Origin: VAZQ01 sp036502925
GTDB taxonomy: Bacteria; Pseudomonadota; Alphaproteobacteria; Rhizobiales; Xanthobacteraceae
Assembly: GCA_036502925.1 (NCBI GenBank)
Contig: DASXXS010000225.1
Span: 1 to 25,394, forward strand
Length of the DNA stretch: 25,394 bases
Reading direction: 5' to 3'
Shown: in pieces, positions 1 to 7,262 of the stretch
Layout: the number at the start of each line of letters is the position of its first letter
Numbering within the stretch: the first letter of the stretch is position 1
Notes under the pieces: model-generated
Told to the model about the DNA's origin: nothing
Databases searched by the model: none
Seen by the model: the letters and a program-made list of their open reading frames with translations, nothing else
Position numbers and translations under genes: made by a program

Positions 1-1157
1 GTATTGATGTGGCGGCGCCACAGGAAGTTCGGCACCACCATGATGTCGTTGCGCTCCCAATCGAACGTCTGGCCGCCGATCTCGGACTTGCCCTTGCCGT
101 CCATGACCACGATGAAGGTGCTCGAGGTCTCGCGCTTGGGCAGCGTGGCTTCGCCCGGCCGCAGCAGCTGGGCCTGGTAGTTGAGCGTCGGGAACACCGG
201 CCGGCCCGTGACCGGGTTGACGAACTCCATCTGGATGCCTTCGTGCGGGTCGCCCTTCTCCTTGCGCAGCGCCTCGAGCGCCTCACGGATGCGGGCGCCG
301 CGGAAATGAATCATCGGGGTCGGATCGCGTCCGAAGCCGAGCTGGTGCGAGATGAAGGTCGGCACCATGCCGCCGCTGCCGTAGAGCCGGTTCGAGTAGC
401 CGTTGCTGTGCACGGTCTCCTGGCTCTTGGCGTTGCTGCCGGAGCCGGGCTGGAAATCCTGATCCACCCAGGCGCAATCCAAAAACTCCATCAGCGGCCA
501 GTCCAGCATGTCGATCCAGATCACCGGCACGCTGCCGTCATTGCCGTGATCGTGCCAGGTGCCGTTGGGGGTGATGATGATGTCGCCGCGCGCCGCGTCG
601 CAACGCTCGCCCTCCACATTGGTGTAGCCGCCCTTGTCGGACAGGATGGTGCGGCTGGCATTGGGGCTGTGGACGTGGGCGGGCGCGATATCGCCCGGAT
701 TGTAGATCGAGATCGCGCAGCGGATCGTGTTGGTGACCTGCAGCCGGCCGCCGAGGCCCGGATTGGTCAACAGGATGCTCTGCCGGTCCGCGAACTCGAT
801 CGGCGAGACGTCCGCCTGGCTGGCGATGCCGGCGATCCGCTGCAGATAGGTGTTGTAGTCCTTCCAGCGCCAGCGATGGGCCGCGGTCTTGAGCTGGTTG
901 GCCGCCACCCGGCCGCTCGCCATCTGGCCGGCGCCGCTGACGCCGCCCGAGTCGGTGAACCAGGGGCGCTGGGCTGGCGAATTCATCTGGGTGCGCACCC
1001 AGACGAAGGATTTCGCCGCATCGGTGTTGAGTTGCTCCATCATCTCGCGCGCCTTGCTGGACAGCGCCGGACGCGCCGCGGCCTCTTTTTGCGCAGGCTC
1101 TTTTTCGGCAGATCCTTTTTGTGCAGATCCTTTTTGTGTCTGTGTCGCAACCGCCAT
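1..1157 (-). CDS. Cupin dioxygenase, gentisate 1,2-dioxygenase-like (3' end beyond window)
   Basis: The reading frame is open from an ATG at 1157 to the window edge (385 codons), so the C-terminus is missing. AGGAGG lies just upstream of the ATG. The protein has the bicupin layout of gentisate 1,2-dioxygenase, the Fe(II) enzyme that opens the gentisate ring to maleylpyruvate. The first cupin has an HxH pair (about H161 and H163) in APAHVHSPNASR, followed by TPNGTWHDHG (about H202), the expected iron ligands. A second cupin-like stretch begins near residue 330 and is cut by the edge. The N-terminus carries a lysine-rich extension made of four 5-residue repeats (residues 8-27: QKGSA, QKGSA, EKEPA, QKEAA) that a typical family member does not need. 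Hydrolase genes lie upstream on the same strand, which fits an aromatic-acid catabolic cluster. The fold is confident; the substrate (gentisate, salicylate or 1-hydroxy-2-naphthoate type) is inferred. Confidence 0.85.
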   Translation of the reverse strand, partial: MAVATQTQKGSAQKGSAEKEPAQKEAAARPALSSKAREMMEQLNTDAAKSFVWVRTQMNSPAQRPWFTDSGGVSGAGQMASGRVAANQLKTAAHRWRWKDYNTYLQRIAGIASQADVSPIEFADRQSILLTNPGLGGRLQVTNTIRCAISIYNPGDIAPAHVHSPNASRTILSDKGGYTNVEGERCDAARGDIIITPNGTWHDHGNDGSVPVIWIDMLDWPLMEFLDCAWVDQDFQPGSGSNAKSQETVHSNGYSNRLYGSGGMVPTFISHQLGFGRDPTPMIHFRGARIREALEALRKEKGDPHEGIQMEFVNPVTGRPVFPTLNYQAQLLRPGEATLPKRETSSTFIVVMDGKGKSEIGGQTFDWERNDIMVVPNFLWRRHIN

Positions 1158-1311
1158 GATGTCCTCCTGTCGACCGGGCTTCGGCCCCGCTCGGCCCTGA
1201 ATGCCGGCGCTTGATGCAAGTCAGGCCCCAACGGCCTTGGCTATGAGGTATATCTCTCCCGAAAGCTTTGCAATGATGGCCCGGCAGGGCACCCGCGCGC
1301 CGGCAGCTTGC

Positions 1312-1442
1312 CTTGTCCCGGCCATTAGCGCGTTTACGCGCGTCTTCGACGCTATGAGCCGGGACCGTTCCAGACTCTGTGGTTGGTACGGTCCCGGGTC
1401 AAGCCCGGGACAAGGTTAAGTACGCGTCCCGGGTCAAGCCTG
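1312..1442. repeat. Dispersed palindromic repeat, family A (copy 1)
   Basis: Inverted CTTGTCCCGG and CCGGGACAAG arms enclose a core that includes GGGACCGTTCC. An inner segment at 1325-1355 (TAGCGCGTTTACGCGCGTCT and onward) recurs in inverted orientation at about 21666-21697. A further GTCCCGGGTCAAGCC unit at 1427-1440 runs into the last codons of the adjoining hydrolase. The rest of the spacer, 1158-1311, shows nothing I can name. Confidence 0.75.
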
Positions 1443-2216
1443 GGGCAGGAATTCCCGCACGGCGCGGGTGAAGGCGGCGGGCTGCTCCAGATTGGAGATG
1501 TGCCCGGCCCCCTCGAGCTCCACCAGGGCCGCGCCGCGGACCGCATCCTTGATCTGCCGAATGCCGGCGAGCGTCGCGTCCTTGGTGCCGACGATCAGCA
1601 GCGTCGGCCGATCGATGCTTGCGAGCCCGGGCCGCAGATCATAGTCCGACAACGCCTGGGCGCAGCCGGAAAATCCCGCAATCGGCGTGCTGCGGATCAT
1701 CTGGCGCACCTTGTCGAGGACCGGCGGCTTGGGGGCGAGGAACTCCGGCGGGAACCAGCGCCCGATGGTGGGCTCGACCAAGGCTCCCATGCCGTCCTTG
1801 CCGGCGAGCTCGATGCGCTCCTTCCATTGCTGCGCCGAAGCCGGCGTGGAGGCCGGCCCGCAATCGCAGGCGATGATGCGATCGAAGCGCTGCGCATGGC
1901 GCTGCGCCAGGAACAGAGCCGTCATTCCGCCCATGGACAGGCCGCAGAAATGGGCGCGCTTGATCCCCAGCATATCGAGCAGCGCGATGATGTCGGCGAC
2001 CAGCAGATCGAAGGTGTAGCTGCCCGCGGTCGCCTGCGTGCCGCCATGGCCGCGCTGGTCGTAGCGCAGGATGCGAAACGATTGCCTGAGCGCGGCGACC
2101 TGATCGTCCCACATGGACAGGTTGGTCAGCAATGAATTGGAGAGGACGAGCCAGGGCGCGCTGTCGGGGCCGTCGATCTCGAAATTGATGCTGATGCCGT
2201 TCACTGTGCTCTGCAT
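1434..2216 (-). CDS. Alpha/beta hydrolase, 3-oxoadipate enol-lactonase-like
   Basis: 260 residues from ATG at 2216, with AAGGTG upstream. It is a single alpha/beta-hydrolase domain with a complete catalytic triad: nucleophile elbow GLSMGG (S94), acid in VGTKD (D213) and GAGHISNLEQP (H239). The ILRYDQRGHG strand and loop and the overall length match the PcaD (beta-ketoadipate enol-lactone hydrolase) group, which opens a lactone in the protocatechuate/catechol pathway. The stop codon lies inside a GTCCCGGGTCAAGCC unit of the neighbouring repeat, so the extreme C-terminus may have been rewritten by the repeat. It lies 29 bases downstream of a second hydrolase gene on the same strand and is probably co-transcribed with it. 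The exact lactone or ester substrate cannot be read from sequence. Confidence 0.85.
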   Translation of the reverse strand: MQSTVNGISINFEIDGPDSAPWLVLSNSLLTNLSMWDDQVAALRQSFRILRYDQRGHGGTQATAGSYTFDLLVADIIALLDMLGIKRAHFCGLSMGGMTALFLAQRHAQRFDRIIACDCGPASTPASAQQWKERIELAGKDGMGALVEPTIGRWFPPEFLAPKPPVLDKVRQMIRSTPIAGFSGCAQALSDYDLRPGLASIDRPTLLIVGTKDATLAGIRQIKDAVRGAALVELEGAGHISNLEQPAAFTRAVREFLPQA

Positions 2217-2245
2217 CGCCGGTCACCTTTCTGGCTTGGTTCCGA

Positions 2246-3028
2246 TCAGGCCTTGAAGAAATCCAGGAGTAGCCGCAGCAGCGCGGCCGGCGCCGTGGTC
2301 GGCATGAAATGTCCGGCGGTCTCGATCAGCTCGAAGCTGGCGCCGGGAATTTTCTTCGCCAGCTCCTCGGTGCCGGCCGGCGGCCGCACGGTGTCGTGGC
2401 GGCCGGCCACCACCATGGTGGGACATTTGATCTGCGGCAGCAGGTGCAGCATGTTGGTGCGCGCCAGCATGCGGTGGCCGAGCCCGAAGCCGACCGGATC
2501 GTTGGCGAGATAACGCCCCCGGTAGCTCTCGTAGGTGGCCCGGTCGGACAGCTCCGGCGGATAGGACTTGTCGAGCGTGATCGACAGCACGCCGCGCATG
2601 CCGTCGCGCTCGGCGAGGTCGGCGCGCTCGTTGAGCACGCCGGCGCGGCTCGGATCGACGCCGGGCGCCGGGTTGCACAGCACGATCGAGCGCACCTGAT
2701 CGGGATGGCGCTCCATGAAGCGCAGCACCTGCGTGCTCGCCGCCGCCACCGCCACCAGATGATAGGGCGGCGGCAGATCGAGCGCCGCCAGCATGGCTTC
2801 GAGATCGCCCACCGCGTCGTCATTGCTGAACTGGCGGCGCACCTTCTCGGTCAGGCCCTGGCCGCGCTGATCGTAGCGCAGCACCCGGAAGCGCTCGCTC
2901 AGCCCGGGCGCGACGCCGTCCCAGCTGTCGAGCGTGCCGCCCAGCTCATGCAGCAGCACCACGACCGGACCGCGCCCGCCTTCCAGCCGGTAATGAATGC
3001 TTACGCCGTTCGCTTCCTTCCAAGGCAA
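2246..3028 (-). CDS. Alpha/beta hydrolase-fold protein lacking the nucleophilic serine
   Basis: 260 residues. The frame has no ATG near the start of homology. A TTG at 3028 preceded by AGGAGG at good spacing is the most likely start (TTG CCT TGG AAG). The fold is clear: LLHELGG oxyanion segment, VLRYDQRGQG, AGRHD (D212) and ETAGHFMPTTAP (H240). At the nucleophile elbow, where the neighbouring hydrolase has GLSMGG, this protein has AVAAAS in gap-free alignment, so the serine position is A95 and the following glycines are also lost. Ordinary serine-hydrolase chemistry is therefore unlikely. It may bind a ligand, act by a water-based route like some fold members, or be inactive. It lies 29 bases upstream of the intact hydrolase gene and is probably in the same transcript. 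Confidence 0.85.
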   Translation of the reverse strand: MPWKEANGVSIHYRLEGGRGPVVVLLHELGGTLDSWDGVAPGLSERFRVLRYDQRGQGLTEKVRRQFSNDDAVGDLEAMLAALDLPPPYHLVAVAAASTQVLRFMERHPDQVRSIVLCNPAPGVDPSRAGVLNERADLAERDGMRGVLSITLDKSYPPELSDRATYESYRGRYLANDPVGFGLGHRMLARTNMLHLLPQIKCPTMVVAGRHDTVRPPAGTEELAKKIPGASFELIETAGHFMPTTAPAALLRLLLDFFKA

Positions 3029-3131
3029 GGTCCGTTCCTCCTGATGTGCCCCGCTCGCTTAGCCAATCCGTGGTCCCGGCGCTAGCGCCAAGATGACGTG
3101 ACTGCTTTCACCCGCCCGCCCTAATCCTCTG

Positions 3132-3200
3132 AGTCATGGCCGGACTTGTTCCGGCCACCCACGCCTTTCTTCGCGGCAAGACGTGGATGGCCGTGACGAG
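3132..3200. repeat. Dispersed palindromic repeat, family F
   Basis: GTCATGGCCGGACTTGTTCC begins an element whose inner part CCACCCACGCCTTTCTTCGC is followed by GGCAAGACGTGGATGGCC. The GGCCACCCACG and CGTGGATGGCC arms are near-complementary. I recall this as a common intergenic repeat in Bradyrhizobium-like genomes; that is from memory. No gene is visible in 3029-3273. Confidence 0.6.
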
Positions 3201-3273
3201 CACGGCCACCGTCGCTCGCCCGGCATGGTAGAGCTACCGGCCGCAAGGAAGCCTGAAGCGAGCCGCCGCGCAA

Positions 3274-3507
3274 ATGACCTGGTCCGACACCTTTCTGGCC
3301 GCCTTGAAGGACAACGATGTCCGCCTCGTCAGCTACGTTCCCGACAACGTGCTTACGCCGCTGCTCAAGGGCGCCGCCGCCGACAACTACTTCCTGTCGC
3401 TCAACGCCACCCGCGAGGACGAGGCGCTCGGCATGGTGGCGGGTGCCTGGATGGGCGGCATGCGCGGCATCGTGATGATGCAGACCAGCGGCTTCGCCCT
3501 GATCGGG
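3274..3507 (+). pseudogene. Truncated thiamine-diphosphate enzyme, N-terminal fragment (sulfopyruvate/phosphonopyruvate decarboxylase alpha-like)
   Basis: From ATG at 3274 about 78 codons read as the N-terminal pyrimidine-binding domain of a ThDP enzyme: SYVPDNVLTPLL, then NATREDEALGMVAGAWMGG with the glutamate that contacts the cofactor, then GIVMMQTSGFALI. This resembles ComD and phosphonopyruvate decarboxylase N-termini, which continue for another 80-100 residues. Here homology stops after GFALI, the frame reads unrelated residues (GRGCWTGRRSLSRA) and ends at 3549 inside a family A repeat. No downstream half or catalytic partner subunit is present. A repeat insertion or a repeat-mediated deletion probably removed the rest. 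I treat it as a gene remnant. Confidence 0.75.
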
Positions 3508-3532
3508 CGGGGGTGTTGGACGGGTAGGCGTT

Positions 3533-3607
3533 CCTTGTCCCGGGCTTGACCCGGGACCGTTCCAAACTCGGAATCTGGAACGGTCCCGGCTCGAGGCCGG
3601 GACAAGG
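3533..3607. repeat. Dispersed palindromic repeat, family A (copy 2)
   Basis: CCTTGTCCCGGGCTTGACCC and GGTCCCGGCTCGAGGCCGGG followed by ACAAGG form the outer arms. GGGACCGTTCCAAACTCGG and TCTGGAACGGTCCC form the inner inverted pair. The copy lies between the truncated ThDP gene and the 3' end of the binding-protein gene, whose stop codon is five bases from the repeat. Confidence 0.8.
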
Positions 3608-3611
3608 TAGC

Positions 3612-4672
3612 TCACCGAAACAAATCCTTGTACACGTCGTTCCAGCGGTCGTAGCCCTTGGCCGTGATGGCGGGCGTGATCACGTTGCCGGTGAAGCCGC
3701 CGGTCTCCGGGATCAGGTCGGGGATGAGCGGCGGCACATCGGGGCGCGCCGGCAGATAGTCGGCCTTCTGGAAAATCCGCTGGCCCTCCGGCGAGGTCAT
3801 GAACTCGACGAACAGCGCTCCGGCATTGGGATGCGGGCCGCCCTTGGTCATGCCGACGAGGCCGGGCGCGACCGTGACCGGATTGAGCCGGACCCAGTCC
3901 ACCGGCGCGCCCTTAGCCGCGCTGATGGCGGCATGGTGATTGAGAATCTGCAGGCTGAGCGAATATTCCCCGGCGATGACCTGGTCGAGCACCGCGCGGG
4001 CGCTGGCGTTGACGCTCTTGATGTTCTGCCGGCTGAGCTGGCGCAGGTAGTCCATGCCGCGCGTTTCCCCCATGCTGATCAGCACATTGCCGATGAAGCC
4101 GGGCGCGCCGGTGAGATCGTTGGGCTTCCACACCATCTTGTCCTTCCAGTACGGCGCCAAGAGATCGTCGTAGCTGTGCGGGCGGAGCGCGGCGGGCACC
4201 AGATCGGTGTTGAGCGCGGGCGTGATGACGAAGAGGTGCGAGGAGACCCAATAATGGTCGGGGTCGCGGTAGCGCGCCGGCAGCTCCTCGCCATTGGCGG
4301 TGGTGAATTGCCGCGCGGCGCCGGCCGCGATCAGAACCTCGAGCCCGGTGTTGAGCCCGAAAATATCGGACATCACGCGGCCGGCCTTGAGCTCGTTGAG
4401 CATCTTGAGAATGTTGACCTGGCTGTGGCGCGCGCGTAGCTGACCTTGATGCCGTATTTGGCCTCGAACGCGCTCGCCAGCGGCCGCACGATCTGATCCA
4501 CGATCAGGTCGGTGTAATAGACGACCTGGCCTTCCTGCTTTGCCCTGGCGATCAGCTCGCCGCTGATCTCGGCCGCGTTGCTCCGCGCGCTCATCGCCAG
4601 CGCCAGCGCAGCGATGACCGCCAATTTGGAATGGCGCGCGTGCCGGAAGGCTCCGATCAAGCTCATCGACAT
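3612..4672 (-). pseudogene. ABC transporter substrate-binding protein (FbpA/AfuA-like), frameshifted
   Basis: The coding sequence is complete but needs two frames. The first frame starts at ATG 4672 (GGAGAG upstream), encodes a Sec signal peptide (KLAVIAALALAMSARSNAAE) and runs to AFEAKYGIKVSYAR. The second frame resumes at HSQVNILKMLNELKAGRV and continues to the stop at 3612. The break falls in an alternating GC run at 4428-4436. Removing one GC dinucleotide restores YARHSQVN, so slippage by two bases, real or a sequencing error, is the simplest cause. The joined protein is about 352 residues, normal for iron(III)- or spermidine-type extracellular binding proteins. No cognate permease or ATPase lies next to it. 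If the shift is real, the gene is dead. Confidence 0.8.
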
Positions 4673-4698
4673 GCTCTCCGCGCCGAGGTCGACTCTCG

Positions 4699-4893
4699 GT
4701 TGTCATGCCCGCGAAAGCGGGCATCCAGTATCCACCAAATCGACGTTTGAAGCACTGCCTTGCCCAGACACACTCCCCGCTCGTCCCCGCGAAAGCGTGG
4801 ACCTGGTACTCTTCGCAAAATGAACCGAGCAGCGGGAAACCGATTCCATTTTCGCGAGATGACTGGGTCCCCGCTTTCGCGGGGACGAGCGGG
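4699..4893. repeat. Dispersed repeats of the CCCGCGAAAGCGGG type (family D), including a 28-bp inverted pair
   Basis: The spacer 4673-4901 holds no gene. TGTCATGCCCGCGAAAGCGG at 4701 onward is one unit. Two further units form an inverted pair, 4776-4803 and 4866-4893, complementary over 28 bases with one mismatch and separated by 62 bases. The right arm ends eight bases before the stop codon of the acyl-CoA synthetase, so the structure could also end that transcript. Confidence 0.75.
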
Positions 4894-4901
4894 AGCAATT
4901 A

Positions 4902-7079
4902 TCACTCCCGGAACACCATCAGCGCATCGAGCGCGAGCGCGCCCTGGCCGGCCGGCAGCGCCACCAAGGGATTGATGTCGATGCTCTCGATGCGCTCGCC
5001 GAGATGGTGCGCGAGGCGGCCGAGCGCCAGCATGGCCGAGAGCACGCTCTCCTGGTCGGCGGGAGGGGCGCCGCGATAGCCCTGCAGCAGCGCTCCGGCG
5101 CGGGTGCGCTCCAGCATGGCCTCGGCCTGCCAGCGCGACAGCGGCACGGCGCCGAAGCTCACGTCCCGGCTCAATTCCAGCAATACGCCGCCGGTGCCGA
5201 ACATCAGCACCGGGCCGATCTCGGGATCGCGCTGGACGCCGAGCACCAGCTCGACGCCGCCGGCAACCTGCTGCGCCAGCAGCACCTCACCGAGCCGCGC
5301 GCCCGGCCGCGCCCGGGCGAGATTCTCGGCCATGCGCGCATGGGCGGCGCGCAGCTCGTCGTCATTGCGGATGCCCAGAACCACGCCGCCGATATCGGAT
5401 TTGTGCTGCACCTCGGCCGCCGCCAGCTTGAGCACCAGCGGGTATCCGATCTCCGTGGCGGCGCGCAGCGCCGCGTCCAAACCGCTCGCCACCAATTCGC
5501 GCGGGGTGCGGATCCCATAGGCGCGCAGCAGCGCCTTGGCGTCGGCCTCGTTGAGCAGCGAGCGTCCGTCGCCGGTGGCGTGGCTGCGCGTGAGTGCCGC
5601 ATCGATGGCGGCCCGTTCCGAAGCGGACGGCTCGGCGACCGGCGCCTCGTCGCGTGGTGCGCGCCGCGCCCCATAGCGGCCGGCCGCCGCCACCGCCTTG
5701 AGGGTCTTGTCGACCTCCTGCAGCACCGGCAGGTGCTTGAGCTCGGCCCGAAAGCCGCGGCTGTGATCGGTGAAGCCATAGGAGATCATCGAGACGACCG
5801 CGATCGGCTTTCCCCCGCTCGCCGCCAGCGCATCGACCTGGCGCAGGTTCTCGGTCTTCGCATTGGTGCCGGGCGCGGCCGGCAGCTCCTCCTGCACCAG
5901 CAGCGCGTCGATCGAGGGATCCGACAACAGAATGTCGATGATGCGGAAATAACTTTCCCGGCTGCTCAGCGCCGTGAAGCCGCCGTCAAGCGGATTGCCG
6001 AGCGAGGTGCCGACGCCCAGCACCTCGCGCAGCCGCGCCGTGGTTTGAGGCGCCAGCGCCGGGAAGGCCAGCCCGTTGCGGGTGGCGGATTCGAGCATCA
6101 GGCCTTTCAACCCGCCCGAGAAGGTCAGCGCGCCGAGCCGCGGGCCGCGCGGCGGCGCCGCATGGGCGAAGTAATCCATGGTCTCGACCATCTCGTCGAG
6201 CGTGTTCACCCGCACCAGCCCCAGCGTCTCGGCGACCGCATCGAAGCAGGCGAGCGAACCGGCGAGCGCGCCGGTGTGCGCCAGCGCGGCCCGCCGGCTT
6301 TCCTCCGAGCCGCCGATCTTGACGGCGACGATCGGCTTGCCGGCGTCGCGCGCGTATGCGCAGGCGTTCTTGAATTCGTCCGCGTGCCGGATCGCTTCGA
6401 TGAAGCAGCCGATCACCTTGATGTCGGGATCGTCCACCAGATAGCGGATGTAGTCCGCGGTGCAGAGCCCGAGCTCGTTGCCGCTGGTGAGCGCGTAGCT
6501 CGCCGCGACGGCGCGGCTCGCCAGGGCGCGGTAGAGCGCCATGATGATGCCGCCGCTCTGCCCCACGATGGCGGCGGGACCGGGCGCGAGCGCGCGGATG
6601 CGGTCGTCCGGAATGGTCAGGAGGCGGTGCGGCGCCGCCAGGTTGCCGTTGCAGTTGGGGCCCGACACGGCGATGCCGGCGTCCTCGATGGCGCGGCGCA
6701 GCGTTTCGGCAAGCGCACGGCCTTGCGGATCGCCGCCCTCGCCGAAGCCGCTGGCGAACACCGTCGCGCTGCGGGCGCCCGACTTGCCCGCCTCCGTGAT
6801 GGTCGCCGCCGCGGCCGCGCCCGGCACCAGCACCACCACATGATCGGGCCGCTCCGGCAGATCGCGCAGCGAGCGATAGCAGGTCTCGCCGTCCCACACC
6901 GTCGCGTTGCGTGGATTGACCGGATAGACCTTGCCGGCAAAACCGCAACGCCGCAGCGCCCGCCACACCCCGCCCGACCAGCTGCCGGGCCGGTCGTTCG
7001 CCCCCACGATGGCGATATTGCTCGGACACAAGAGCGCGCGCACGCCCGCGACCCGTTGCTCTCGTGTAAGGCCTGACAT
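4902..7079 (-). CDS. ADP-forming acyl-CoA synthetase (acetate-CoA ligase family)
   Basis: 725 residues from ATG at 7079. An upstream ATG at 7142 is rejected because its extra codons lie in repeat sequence. Domain order is that of single-chain ADP-forming acyl-CoA synthetases: CoA-binding Rossmann domain (NIAIVGANDRPGSWSG, residues 21-36), succinyl-CoA ligase-like domains with VGQSGG (172-177) and the phosphorylatable histidine in AHTGALAG (H268), then a C-terminal ATP-grasp domain from about residue 505 (EADAKALLRAYGI, PLVLKLAAAEVQHKSDIGGV, DINPL). The family interconverts acyl-CoA, ADP and phosphate with acid, ATP and CoA. The acid here is unknown; in this setting an aromatic or short-chain acid is plausible. 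It is transcribed away from the GGT-like gene. The window shows no operon partner directly downstream. Confidence 0.88.
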   Translation of the reverse strand: MSGLTREQRVAGVRALLCPSNIAIVGANDRPGSWSGGVWRALRRCGFAGKVYPVNPRNATVWDGETCYRSLRDLPERPDHVVVLVPGAAAAATITEAGKSGARSATVFASGFGEGGDPQGRALAETLRRAIEDAGIAVSGPNCNGNLAAPHRLLTIPDDRIRALAPGPAAIVGQSGGIIMALYRALASRAVAASYALTSGNELGLCTADYIRYLVDDPDIKVIGCFIEAIRHADEFKNACAYARDAGKPIVAVKIGGSEESRRAALAHTGALAGSLACFDAVAETLGLVRVNTLDEMVETMDYFAHAAPPRGPRLGALTFSGGLKGLMLESATRNGLAFPALAPQTTARLREVLGVGTSLGNPLDGGFTALSSRESYFRIIDILLSDPSIDALLVQEELPAAPGTNAKTENLRQVDALAASGGKPIAVVSMISYGFTDHSRGFRAELKHLPVLQEVDKTLKAVAAAGRYGARRAPRDEAPVAEPSASERAAIDAALTRSHATGDGRSLLNEADAKALLRAYGIRTPRELVASGLDAALRAATEIGYPLVLKLAAAEVQHKSDIGGVVLGIRNDDELRAAHARMAENLARARPGARLGEVLLAQQVAGGVELVLGVQRDPEIGPVLMFGTGGVLLELSRDVSFGAVPLSRWQAEAMLERTRAGALLQGYRGAPPADQESVLSAMLALGRLAHHLGERIESIDINPLVALPAGQGALALDALMVFRE

Positions 7080-7117
7080 CAGGTGCCTGCGGGATGCGTT
7101 GAAGAGTCGAAGGCATC

Positions 7118-7188
7118 GTAGCCCGCATGGAGCGCAGCGCAATGCGGGATCGCCGTTCCCGGATTACGCTGCGCTCCATCCGGGCTAC
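7118..7188. repeat. Dispersed palindromic repeat, family B (complete copy)
   Basis: GTAGCCCGCATGGAGCGCAG and CTGCGCTCCATCCGGGCTAC are complementary apart from one base, and the middle (AATGCGGGA...TCCCGGATTA) also pairs, so the whole 71 bases can fold as one long hairpin. The left arm GTAGCCCGCATG has the same sequence into which the IS element at 10851 has inserted. Confidence 0.85.
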
Positions 7189-7200
7189 AAGGATGCTCCT

Positions 7201-7253
7201 GCGCAATGCGGGATCGCGGTTCCCCGGATTGCGCTTCGCTCCATCCGGGCTAC
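7201..7253. repeat. Dispersed palindromic repeat, family B (partial copy)
   Basis: Starts within the unit at GCGCAATGCGGGATCGCGG and continues to TCCATCCGGGCTAC; the left arm is missing. It lies twelve bases after the complete copy and ends nine bases before the start codon of the GGT-like gene, so the divergent promoter region is largely made of repeat sequence. Confidence 0.8.
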
Positions 7254-7262
7254 AGTGCCGGC

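Noticed and set aside
9..1214. 401-codon open frame on the plus strand
   Set aside because: It is the antisense of the cupin dioxygenase, whose minus-strand reading has clear family motifs and a good ribosome-binding site; the plus-strand product looks like a high-GC shadow.
4776..4893. CRISPR-like repeat array
   Set aside because: There are only a few units, in opposite orientations, with no regular spacers and no cas genes; they are dispersed palindromic repeats.
3612..4898. A single 428-codon reading of the binding-protein region
   Set aside because: Its first 130 residues translate repeat DNA and a wrong frame. The true N-terminus with a signal peptide is in another frame, so a frameshift is the better explanation.
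5004..7076. 690-codon open frame on the plus strand
   Set aside because: It is fully antisense to the acyl-CoA synthetase, and its product is arginine-, histidine- and glutamine-rich with no recognisable domain.
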